A stretch of 64,000 bases of DNA from Eremophila alpestris peregrina (lineage: Eukaryota > Chordata > Aves > Passeriformes > Alaudidae): NCBI GenBank assembly GCA_009792885.1, contig WMCF01000055.1:4737443-4801442 (forward strand), in the 5' to 3' direction. The position numbers were made by a program, and so were the translations under genes. Positions 37,239 to 47,590 of the stretch are shown one piece after another. Within the stretch, counting starts at the first letter, position 1. Each line of letters begins with the position of its first letter. The notes beneath the pieces are model-generated. The model was not told the DNA's origin, did not search any database, and saw nothing but the letters and a program-made list of their open reading frames with translations.

Positions 37239-37539
37239 CCAGGCTGGGGGATGAGCAGATGGAGAGCAGCCCTGCCAGAAGGACTCGGGGGTGCTGGTGG
37301 AGCAGAGGCTGAACATGACCCAGCCATGAGCACTCACAGCCCAGAGGGCTAAATGTGTCCTGGGCTGCACCCGAGCCCTGTGGGCAGCAGGGGAGGGAGG
37401 GGATTCTGCCCTTCTGCTCTGGTGAGAGCCCATCTGCAATGCTGCATCAGCTCTGGGGTCTCAGCACAGGGAGAATTTTAGAATGAGTCCAGAGGAGGTC
37501 ACTGGGAGAACTGGGTTTACTCAGTCTGGAAAAGAGGTG
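37239..37539 (+). mobile_element. CR1 LINE (copy 2), left part, interrupted by an LTR
   Basis: A sense-oriented CR1 fragment covering the C-terminal reverse-transcriptase region. It starts at the same CR1 position as copy 1 and is identical to it for 108 bases (37239-37346 against 765-872), then drops to roughly 85-90% similarity. Relative to copy 1 it lacks about 45 bases after GTCCAGAGGAG (near 37488-37498), the segment containing ATGATCAGAGGGATGGAGC. It is broken at 37539 by the LTR at 37540-38121 and resumes at 38122. Confidence 0.88.
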
Positions 37540-38121
37540 TGTTGGGGTTTGTGATTTTCCATTTGTATTGGTTTGTTCCAAGCTACCCCTTTTTACTCTT
37601 TGCCCTTGGTTCTGCTGGTCTGCCTCCCTGATGCGCCCCTCCCTGATCTCCTGTCCATCTCCCCTGTGCCCTCTCCTGGCACCTGTCTGTTTTCCCCAAA
37701 CCTCGCCCTTTGTTCTAGAGAGCTCTGTGGGTTCTTCTTGATGATTCGTTGTTACATGTTTGTCCCACCCTCGAGTTGTCCCCATTGCTCCCAGTTAATG
37801 TCTATCCAGATTGTAACCACACCCCGATCCCTTCTGATTGGTTTATTGTTACTGTCCCTCCCCCTGTTAAAAGGTGTTGCACACCCCAGAGAGGCGCTCC
37901 TCTTGGGCAGTCCCTTTTCAGGGTAATTTGCCCAGCTCAATAAACCAGGAGAACTTAGACCCCCCCCCCCCCCCCCAAAGGAGTCAGCCTCTTTTTCCAA
38001 CGCCAGCAGGAAGCTTCCTACCACTCTTGCACCCACCGGGGTCTGTTGTGTCCTCGACCCACAGATCGTGGCAGGGTCACCTCTGGGTAGAGCTAGCACT
38101 GGAAGAGAGGGACCACCTGCA
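37540..38121 (+). mobile_element. Solo LTR (ERVK-like) inserted in CR1, 582 bp
   Basis: An LTR beginning TGTTGGGGTTTGTG and ending ACCTGCA, thus in TG...CA form. It carries a TATA-like TTAAAAGG at 37867-37874, a downstream segment GGCGCTCCTCTTGGGC, and the poly(A) signal AATAAA at 37939-37944, all in + orientation. Its U3 is pyrimidine-rich. The flanks are GAGGTG (37534-37539) and AAGGTG (38122-38127), a 6-bp target-site duplication with one mismatch, which fits betaretrovirus-like (ERVK) integration. Removing the LTR rejoins CR1 sequence. There is no internal region, so it is a solo LTR formed by LTR-LTR recombination. An alternative right end near 38096 is possible because CTGGAAGAGAGG there resembles the CR1 flank. 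A 17-C run lies inside. Confidence 0.8.
37960..37976 (+). repeat. C17 homopolymer within the LTR
   Basis: Seventeen uninterrupted C follow the LTR poly(A) signal by about 15 bases. The complementary G tract could stack as a G-quadruplex and the C strand as an i-motif. Length is likely polymorphic and error-prone in sequencing. Confidence 0.9.
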
Positions 38122-38188
38122 AAGGTGATCTAATTGTGACTGTCCAGCACCTGAAGGGAACCTGTAAGAAAGATGGAGAGGGACTCTG
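38122..38188 (+). mobile_element. CR1 LINE (copy 2), right part
   Basis: The continuation of the interrupted CR1 after the LTR: AGGTGATCTAATTGTGACTG aligns with AGGTGACCTAATTGGGACC of copy 1 (1126-1144), and AACCTGTAAGAAAGATGG aligns with the ACTTACAGGAAAG region. Similarity ends near GGGACTCTGAGCTAGCAG, so the remaining CR1 3' UTR (about 250 bp and the octamer tail) is missing. This suggests a deletion here. Confidence 0.75.
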
Positions 38189-41100
38189 AGCTAGCAGCTG
38201 TAAATAAAAAAACTCAGCACAGGTTGTAATGTTCAGATGCCCAAGCTCAGGCTATTTGCTTTCTGTACTGGAAAAAAAAAAAAAACCACCTGCTTTTTTT
38301 AATGCAAGCTAAGCTCTTCTGAAGGGGCAGTAGTCACAATAGGACTCCAGTGCAGATATACTTCAAGAAACTGTACCCACAAAGAAGTCCCCTCAGAGGA
38401 AAAAAAGGCAATTAATTCTCTACACTAAAATGGATTCCTGAGGATCTGTGCAGAGGTCAGGAAGTTTTCTCTAATGCTCTCCATAGCACAATAATATCAA
38501 TTAGGAAGGAGCAAGTTCTCAGCAGCTTCCACAGTATCAGAGGAATTTGTGCAAAATAGAAACCTCACATCAGTGCCCCTCAATCTCCTTTACATGGGAA
38601 TTTCTTGGTAAGGGCCAGAGAGGTTCTACTGGTTTACCAAAAAGAAAAAGTCTGCACACTGCAACACTTCCTTCTTTCTTATGTTAAAAACAATACCACT
38701 GGTTACACCTTAGCAAAAAGAACGTATTTTACATACTAAAGCAAGTTACTTTACAAATACAGCTTTTAAAAAAGGCCCATATATACTCAGTGTAGTGACT
38801 GTTATCTGTGTTGCTAGAGCCAATTACTTTATTCATTTGCTACCATATAAAAATAATTCCACAGCATTTTTAACGCTCAAAAAATGCATATAATAATACT
38901 GAAAAATATCATCTCAATGCACAAGCAGAATACACAAGTAATGCAGAGAAACACTTGCACAGTTTTCTGCCTCCTGGGTAGTTAACACTGCTTTTAATTT
39001 CATCTCTGTCTTTTCGTATTATCATCTGCAGAAGCTCATGGCCAGGAGTTTGCCCTGGTAATAGCTGACTGTTCTCTTTGATATAACTCCTTGCTCTTTA
39101 TGGACAGCCCAATATTCATTGTGATTAGCAGGGGACAGCCCTGTCTATCCAGATAAGTCACAAGTACTTAGCAGTTCACTCCATGCATCACCACTAATTG
39201 CTGTAAAGGAAAATTCCTGCATTTGTCTTTTAAACAAACAACAACAACAACAAAAAAGTACAAATAAATTGTTTCTTTAGGGAAGACAATAATGCTTCAT
39301 CATAGTTGGGAAGAATTTGTTTCCATCTGTAATTCAAGGAAATAACACCTTATTTGTCAACATTTTTATTCTTTGTCTGAGATTTAATGTTCCATGAACT
39401 TGTACTAAAATATTACTTTCTAAAAAAGTCTCAGAAAGGTATTATCAGGTAGCTCGTAGTAATTTCAATCCTAGAGCTACACAACCATGCATTCCTAGAA
39501 GAAAATCCTAAGGAGAATGGAGCAACAAGCCATAGCACAGGAATAAGCGTGGGTGAGAGTGTGCCTGACTACTACTTACAAAGATGCCATTTCTATTCTC
39601 ATTTTAGCTAACGTTCTTTAAAAAAAAAAAAATTAACCGCAACATATTTAAGCAGGCATGGTTTTAACTTCCTCCATACTTGTGGAAGGCCCAAAAAAAC
39701 TCAGTCAATGAAACTTTTAAAAGGGCATTACAGTTGTTCATGTACTTGGCGTTACACGCACAGAGAAATACCAAGAAGATGTTCTCAGGGGGTCAAAACA
39801 AAAAATACTTTTCCAGCAACCCCTGAAAATCAGAGAACTTTGTCAAAAGGTTTAGAGCCACATTCAACCAACATGAAATACTGCTTTACACATTTAATTT
39901 AACCCATTTAACTCTGCACACTCTAAGTTAGTTCAATTTTAAGTTACTCAAAAATTCCAAGAGGGAATTAGAAGGAGAAGAAGATAAGAGAGACAAAAGA
40001 AGAAACATAACTACCAGTCCTGATTTCCAGCAGTGTTCAGCTAAGAAAACTCCAAGAGCAGGATGGGTCAAAACATGTGCCTGCCCCATGTCCTGCTTTA
40101 AACACCCCTTGGCCTTCCTCTGCCCTTCCCCCCAGGTGGGATTTCTGGTCATTTGGCCACTCAGGAGCTGGTTAGGGGCTCCAGAGGTGGGTGTGGAGCA
40201 TTGCCTCTGCTGTGCCAGAGATGGGCAGCCACTGCCAGGCTGGGATACAGGCTATTGGGCTGAGGGACATGTATGGAGTGGAGCATCTCCTCACTAGAGC
40301 AAGACCCAACCTGCCTCTTCCCCTCGCATATGCACATGAAATGTTTTGATCAATCATTCCAGTCATTTACAAATTGGACCATCTTCTTGGAAGAAATCTG
40401 GTTTTTCTGCAAAAGCTACATTTATAAAATTGTACTTTTTAGAGACATTTTTAAAACAATTGGAAGATGTAGATTTGTTGACTTTTCTTGAGTTTTAAAT
40501 TATCTGCTCTTGAAATGTGTCCATGGCAATCTTCCTGGTTTTGTTTCTTATGGTGACTGACATTCTAAAAGGAAAAAATGGTCTATATATATTGAGTAAA
40601 CTAATACTGAGCTGATACCATAGTGTTTTAAAATATTCTTTCATAAATATGACATTTTATGTCTCCACTCATTAAAGTAAAAACAAAATTGTGCTATGTG
40701 AAATCATTGCATAAATCATGTACATACCATTTTTCCGTAGGATAATTATGTTGTCTCGGAGAATATTTTTCTCCATCAGATATTTTTCTTGCAATGAAAG
40801 AAAATTTGTGTAAGATTGGTTTAGAAAATTTTATATGAGGAAATTGCTGTTGACTGACTGCAATCTCCTTCCCCAAGAGCAATTTTTCTTCTATGGGACA
40901 GCACTTAAAATCACATTTCTCGGTTGAAGGAAATGTAAATGGAACCAAGTATGGCAGGTGAACAAATATTTTTAAAAAGTAATTGTAGAACCATCAAGGA
41001 TTTTACAGACATTTCCACAGACCTAAAGGTAAGGAAATAGAAAATTTAATGCTAGTTTCACAGAGATGCCTTCAAGCTACCTTTCTTTTGCCAGAGATTC

Positions 41101-43532
41101 TAAATACCACAGCCATGCCAGATCAAGACAGAAACTCCAGTTCATGCTGAATTTCTGTTTTGGTATTAGTTTTAGCATGAAAATAAGCTGATCACAGAGT
41201 AGTCATATGCAGTAAATCTCTCCAGTCATCAATAGCTCTCACCATATCAGCAACCAGTAACATCCAGAAAAGTGATTTCTGAAGGGAGCACCAGTAAGCA
41301 CTCAGGAACACTCACTTTATTTTGCTTTGTGGTTTTTTGGGGCAGATTTTTCTTCTATCTGGATGCTTTTTTTTTTTTTCTCTCCAGACTACCTCTAACT
41401 CGGTTCCATGGACTGAATGCCACTTAGTGGGTGTGGCATGCTAGATGCTCCTGGACTCCATCATCCAGTTTAGGTTCATCCCAAAGGAATCCAGCTCTCA
41501 CAGGCAAATACCACTACATAACACAAAGCAGAGCAGAATGAGTGGGAACAACTGCAGCTTTCCGTTCTTTATCTAGCCTAAAGATGCACTCAGGATGACT
41601 CTAAAAATTAAAAACAAAAAATTTTAAAAAGACCATTTTTATTTCCATGAAATAAAATACATAAGATTTCAGCACAAAACAATAAATAATTCAGGTGAAG
41701 AAAGTTTTTTGTTGGATAAGAACACCACTTTAAGAACCTCACTTAGTAAGTTAGTGAGGAGTTAACAAGACACTTTCTGGCAAGAGTTTTTTCAGCTTAG
41801 CTTTTTGTTGAACCTCTGGCTGATGCAGAAAAGTAGGGACATTTTTGAAAATATCTCAGTCAACCAATACATGAACATCTAAAGAGAATATGCAAGGAAG
41901 ATTTCTGTGTCCCATTTAAAGTCTTAACGTGGAGTCACTGCATAACATTCACCATAAACTATTTTGATCACTATTGTCAGACTCCACTTGGAAGACACAA
42001 GGCATGCAAGTAGAAGATTTAAGATCTTTCTGCTGCTCTTGTGCAAACCTGATTATGAATTCAACTTGTTCATTAACTAACGTGTAATTCATTCCTGTGC
42101 AGCTATTAGTGTGCTGTCACTCTAGCACCTACATATTACATTAGTTTTCTTGTTTTGTTACTTTGCTCCTCAATGTTCTAGGAGACATACTGTGACTTTT
42201 ATTTCATATTGGAAAGCCTTCATGGCAGTATCTTCATGTACAATTCTCTTGTTGAAAATACACATTGACTAAAATAATAATTTATTAAGTAGCTGGAAAA
42301 GCTTAATAGAAATTCAAGGTATTGATATTTTTGCAACTGCTTCCATATTGATGATGATAGCATGGTCCTGTAGTCTTTCAGAAATCCTCATATTTACAAT
42401 ACATCTGTGCATAACTACTACTAACTGTAAGTGGACACTAAAGTCCATGAACCTGTTTGAAGAATTGGGGCTTCAGAACTCTCTAAGTATGGTAACTTTC
42501 ATTTTAAATGAAGAATTTAGTTATTAAGATGGTATTTTTTCTAATTGATATCAGTGCCTGTAGCCCCTTAAAAACATAATTTTCCCCCCTAAATAACTAA
42601 ATGTGAATTAGAAAACTAAAATATGGTTTGCTTTTCATTCTAAAACATCTGTTCATCTGGAAAGTCTTAATTATGGACATACATGTTCAAGCTTCCCTTT
42701 TGGTTTTTTTGTGACTACATTGTAAGATCTATTTTAAGACATTTTAATTGTGAGTGTTCTGATTATCAGCATGACAAATTCAGTAAATAGAGGTCACTTC
42801 TGCATTGTTAACTGTAAGCTCAGACTGTATTTGTTACAGGAGCAATATGCAGTATAGGTGAGACACCCGCATACTCCTACTCATCTGCCACCAACCATCA
42901 AGGTCTAGAAAAAAATAACAGGTCCAGTCTTCAGCTGGTTGTTGATGATGACACCCTTAGTATGGCTAAGATCCACTAATGGACACAGACATTCAGCAGC
43001 CCAAAGGTGACACGTGATGGTCCAGGTGATTTTTACTCCTATTTTCCATCCATTTATAGATGGAAGAAGCTCAGTAAGAACCAATGGATATCCAGGATGA
43101 ATGCTGCATGATGCTATCTCTGTTTCATCAGCAGAAATTAAGCTGTACCTTAGCTATTGAATGCACAGGCAACCACAAGTCCAGTGCACCTGCACTGAGA
43201 TTATTCCTAGCTCCATATCACAATTCTAAAGGTGTTGTTTGCGATGCAAGCCTACTTGAAACAAACAGTTGTTTCCTCCCTTATCTTTTCACTAATGAGA
43301 GTGCAGTTTTGGTGGGTTTGGAGCAATAGGGTCACAGAGATCTCTTGGCTACAAGTACCTGAGGGAATGCTCAGTATGATAAACTCTTTCCTCATCACAT
43401 CTTTTTGTTCAGCACCTGAGGGAAAAAGCTGGTATCCTTTCTGTTGTCTACACACACAAAACACATCTCTTATCTCTGAGCAGGGAGTACAACTCCTGTG
43501 TTTGTGTCAACAGCTGACATTCATGCCGGGAG
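38189..43532. other. Unannotated AT-rich sequence
   Basis: About 5.3 kb with no recognisable gene or transposon. Homopolymer T or A runs occur near 38271-38285, 39619-39632 and 41366-41380. The T run at 41366 is followed by CTCTCTCCAG, an acceptor-like string whose downstream frame closes within 20 codons. A GC-richer patch at 40040-40330 has no recognised content. Confidence 0.4.
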
Positions 43533-43538
43533 GAACGG

Positions 43539-43847
43539 TGTCACCCTGAATTTTCTAAGCCTTCTGATAAGTTGTAACTTGCAGTCAGTTTTTCCCATGC
43601 ATTTTTATGTAAACAACAGCTGTTGTTTTCAGTTAGTGTGAATGTTTACATTCTTTTTAGGGGGATGGATTTCTTTGACAAGCATGTGTATTAGCCAATG
43701 TGTGCGTATAGGTGTTACCTCCATCAGCCTACCAGATCCTTTCATTACTTTTGTATATATATACACCCGAAATCATCATTAAAACTCTCTTCCTCTCTTC
43801 CTCCATTGTCAGCATGCCATGTGACCTTGTTGGGTATCAGTGCGACA
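43539..43847 (+). mobile_element. Solo LTR A (ERVK-like), 309 bp, with 6-bp TSD
   Basis: A full-length solo LTR starting TGTCACCCTGAATTTTC and ending CAGTGCGACA. It is flanked by perfect 6-bp direct repeats GAACGG (43533-43538 and 43848-43853), the duplication length made by beta- and alpharetrovirus-like integrases. A TATA box within TGTATATATATACA (about 43752-43765) is followed by an ATTAAA poly(A)-type signal (about 43779). It is the same family as the LTR at 47277-47584 on the other strand: the first 180 bases or so are around 80% similar, and the TATA, poly(A) and final CAGTGCGAC positions correspond. No internal retroviral sequence adjoins it. Confidence 0.9.
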
Positions 43848-43853
43848 GAACGG

Positions 43854-46800
43854 CCCCTTCTGGCAGCTGTGGAGTCTAGTCTTTCTTTTTTACCAATGTA
43901 ATAAGATTGGCAAAGCACCATCTGGCATACAGGGGTCTTATCTGAGATTTAGATTACTAAAACTGGGAGAGTCCCAGTCACACTGATTGGTTAGAAATCC
44001 TCATCGGTCAATAAACTGCCTGGTCACAACCTGAAGCAGGAAGGAATATATCCTGCATAGCTAGTAATTCTTCCAGTCTATTCTCTAATTCCTGATTTTT
44101 GGAATTCTAATCAAAACCCTTTGGTAGACCTGTAGGTAGGTAAGGTTTTGGCCTTCACACTCACCAAAAACATCTTAATAAACCAAGAACCATTAGAGCA
44201 TCTGTTGCAGCAGACCTCTCATTAGGGGTAGAAATGAGCCAAGACAGACTCCCATTTAACAACATGAAAAGGGTCCAGTTCACACTTCTTTACAGCTTAG
44301 ACACCCTGACTCTGACTACAGCAAGCTGCTACTGTAGAGGCCAACTGCAGACTCTGACTACTGGTTATTTCCTGTTGGAATACGATTGCAAGTATTTCCT
44401 TACCACCTCTGACCCCAGGCTTTTACCCAGCTCAGCTCTAACCCCATCAGACCCAGACTGACCTCACTGCCAATCTTTCACAGCAGCAACTCTCTGCCTT
44501 GGTCCGTCCTTCTTTGTGTTTCTCTGGATCATTCCTTCTTCCTCAGGGCTCCTCCACCTCTTCCAGGTCTTCCTTCAGTAACTCCTTCTTCAAAGCCCTC
44601 TAATTAGCCAACCCACCCCTTCTATCACACTTATCTTTATTAGTCACAGCTGCAACCCATTAAGGGCAAGGCTGTCCCTCTTGTTTGGTAATCAGTACAA
44701 CTGTGACTTACCAGGGATGAGATGGCTTGCAATCCAGTCTTCTACAAGCATCCTTCATGCAATACTGCCAGGTAATTTGGAAAGTATATCAGAGTAAAAA
44801 TAAAGAGCTATAAATGACGTTGAAGCTTCCCTATACTATCTATATCACAGTATGGACTAATACAAGCAAAAAGACAGTCCGTATTTCTATAGTTCAGGGT
44901 CATGGAAGTGAAAACGGATTGTTTCCACACATGTTTTGAGACATTTCCACATAAACTGAGTGACACCAAAATAAATTTAAATAAACATATAAAAATAATC
45001 TTCACAACTTACTCCAGTTTCTCTTACAGACTTTTAATCACTTACCTTCAGTGCCAAAGAGATGTTATCTGCCCCATTATGAAATCCCAAGGGAGGCACA
45101 ATGCTCTAGTTTTTCACAAGGAAGACTAAACAAGGTCACAGATATGAAAGAAATGAGGGCTGGAAGGAGTGAAATATATGGCTATGACAGACTAAGAACT
45201 AATGGAAGAAACTACTTTTACCTATGCTGTGATTTTTGCAGTGTTGGCATATATCACTTGTCTTGCTATCAAAGATGAATAAATCTTCTTAATAATGAAG
45301 ACAGTCTAAAATTCACTGGGAGTGAGGCACTGTACAGCAATTTGCACTGCTTGCAGTAGTTTTAAATATCTTCCTCCGGGTTAGGCTTTCATAGCACACA
45401 GCAAATTTACATCCATTCAGAAGTGAATGTGTGACTCAAAACAAGTCTGATTTTAGGGAATTCATTTCTGAGACAAATGACCCAATTGAGTCTAATGGCT
45501 CTGTGAAGCTGCCTAGAGTAAAACATATGAGTAAGAGATTGCATGTTGGAGGCCTAAGACATTAAGAAACATACTGCTGCTACGCAATGATAGCATCATC
45601 AATGCAGCCATTTACTAGTTTATTTTTACTTAGAACAGGAGAAAATTCATGGCCGTTCTGAGACCATGAGAAATCAATATCCTTTCAGCTTTTAATAACA
45701 TGATCTAAACCACTTGCCATAGTATGCAGTGAAATCTGCTGTGGGTATATGATGCCTTTCATTCTCACAAAAATATTATTTCCATTTTAACAGACACAAG
45801 CAAAGACTTCAGCGTAACCATAATGAAGCCTATGCTATGCTGCCTAAAATGAAGATTATGCATATTAAAAAGCCAAAAAAGTTATTTTAACATATTGTTT
45901 CTTCATAATAGAGAAAAGATATACTCACCAAAATCTGTATAAAATATTGTACAATCACCAACTTGCAGCAGCATCAGAGTTTGTGTAATAGGATGTCATT
46001 GACCCCACAGTCTGCAAAAATGACAAATAACACATTCCATAGATGCTTATCAGACCCGTTGATACCCTATTTTGAGAAGATCCACTGCTGCATATTAACA
46101 TTTTTCCATGTGATTTTCCCCTAAGTATTAAGCTCAGCAGGAGGAGCCCTTTCAGAAGCGTTATGCCTCCAGGGAAGAGGGCAGCACTCTTAAAAGCAGG
46201 GTATGTTAGGCCAACACACATCACCATTCCTGAATCTCCAGTGCCAAAACTTCTCATAAGTAATTTAGGTTTGGTTTTATTTGAAATTCTCCTTATTCAT
46301 TATTATTCTCACAAGAGCTGGGCTGGAACTCCAAGAAACAACATGGTTTAATTCTGCAGAGTTCACATGTGAAACTTTGGCTGTGGGGATATTCTATTTT
46401 AAAAGCTAAAAACTCATAAATATATCAGTAGTAACTGGTAGTGGCTCATCTGGGTTAAAAAAAAAAAAGATTCATTTGCAAATGTATAATGAAAAATAAA
46501 TAGTTTGAAGAGCAATGATTATTTTACTGAGTACGACATAACAGACTTCCCCTTCTACAATCACTAAGCACCCACTGTTGGAAGGGCTTTATCTTACTTG
46601 CAACATTTATTTTTGATTTACAGTACAAGAAAATGTCTCTTTGCTTCCATAAAGTTTGTTCTTCCTTTCAAGTACACCAAATCAACTGTATAGGTGTTTT
46701 AGTTGCTCGTAGCAAATGTTTTATTCTCATTTTTAGGACTTTCCTAGCGTCTCCAGGGTCTAAGAGAACTAAGAAACTCTTCAGAATTCTCATCTGTCAA

Positions 46801-47270
46801 GGTTGTCTTAAAACACATAATATTCTAACAGACTAATTAAATTTCTCTTTGTGCCTATAATTTAATACGTGACATCCCGGATAATGCAATTTCGCTTGCT
46901 CATTTTGGCCACTGTATCAAATGATGAGGTTTCCAGTACTGCAAGCTCTCAATGAGAAGAAAGTCTGAGACTCCACATGGGCAGACATCATGCTGTAGGA
47001 ATATAGTTCCAAAACTGAGCCAAAAAGTGTTAGGAAGAACTTTATTCAACCCAAACACGAGGTTGCTGGTATGCTGCCCAAACACTTCCATACTGTTTCT
47101 TTTTTCTCCAAGCAAGCGAGTACTTCACACCATCAACATTCCAACTGAACATCACTTAATCCAACAGATTCAGCAGGCAGGCTCAGCACCTCAGCTTCTG
47201 CAGGACCTAAACCTTTGTGCCAAGCGACTTGCATAAATAAGATTGCAGCTGACGTAAACACTGAACCACA
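43854..47270. other. Interval between two inverted solo LTRs
   Basis: About 3.4 kb separating LTR A (+) and LTR B (-). It includes the pyrimidine-rich block at 44230-44760, listed separately. Otherwise it is AT-rich DNA without recognisable gene content. Because each LTR has its own target-site duplication, this interval is host DNA and not the interior of a provirus. Confidence 0.6.
44230..44760 (-). mobile_element. Possible decayed LTR or unclassified repeat
   Basis: A pyrimidine-rich block differs in composition from the surrounding AT-rich DNA. Read on the minus strand it has LTR-like elements: GGGTTGCAGCTGTGACTAAT (complement of about 44639-44658), an AATAAAGATAAG string, and a purine-rich run of GAAGAAGGAG-type motifs. 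It could be a degraded ERV LTR on the minus strand. No TG/CA boundaries or target-site duplication are visible, so this is a weak call. A GACTCTGACTAC motif occurs nearly twice (about 44310 and 44351). Confidence 0.3.
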
Positions 47271-47276
47271 GGCAAT

Positions 47277-47584
47277 AGTCGCACTGCTACACGAAAGAAC
47301 GGCACAACACAGCAATCACGAGGGGAAAGAAAAGAAAGAGATCTTTATTCAAAATCAGGGTTATTATATACGGGAAAAGGAACAGGTTTTAATTGGGTGA
47401 GAAAATTCCTACCTCTACACACACACTGGCTAATACACATGCTTGTCAAGGAAATCCATCCCACCAAGAAGAATGTAAACAGCCAAGCTAGTTAGAAAAC
47501 AACACCTGTTATTTACATGAAAAACCATGGGAAAACTGACTCCAAGCTACAACTTATCAGAAGGCTTAAAAATTCAAGGTGACA
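47277..47584 (-). mobile_element. Solo LTR B (same family as A), 308 bp, minus strand, with 6-bp TSD
   Basis: The inverted partner of LTR A. On the minus strand it starts TGTCACCTTGAATTTTT and ends CAGTGCGACT, so the terminal CA has mutated to CT. Perfect 6-bp direct repeats GGCAAT flank it (47271-47276 and 47585-47590). Minus-strand TATA-like CGTATATAATAA lies at about 47361-47372, and the poly(A) signal AATAAA is the complement of 47344-47349. The length differs from LTR A by one base. The 3' half is more diverged from A than the first 180 bases. This is an independent insertion and a solo LTR. Confidence 0.9.
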
Positions 47585-47590
47585 GGCAAT

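Noticed and set aside
37573..38128. Several frames of 64-117 codons on both strands
   Set aside because: All fall inside the pyrimidine-rich solo LTR and cross the C17 tract. They are composition-driven.
43539..47584. A single provirus bounded by the two similar LTRs
   Set aside because: The LTRs are inverted, each has a different TSD, and no gag-pol-env content lies between them.
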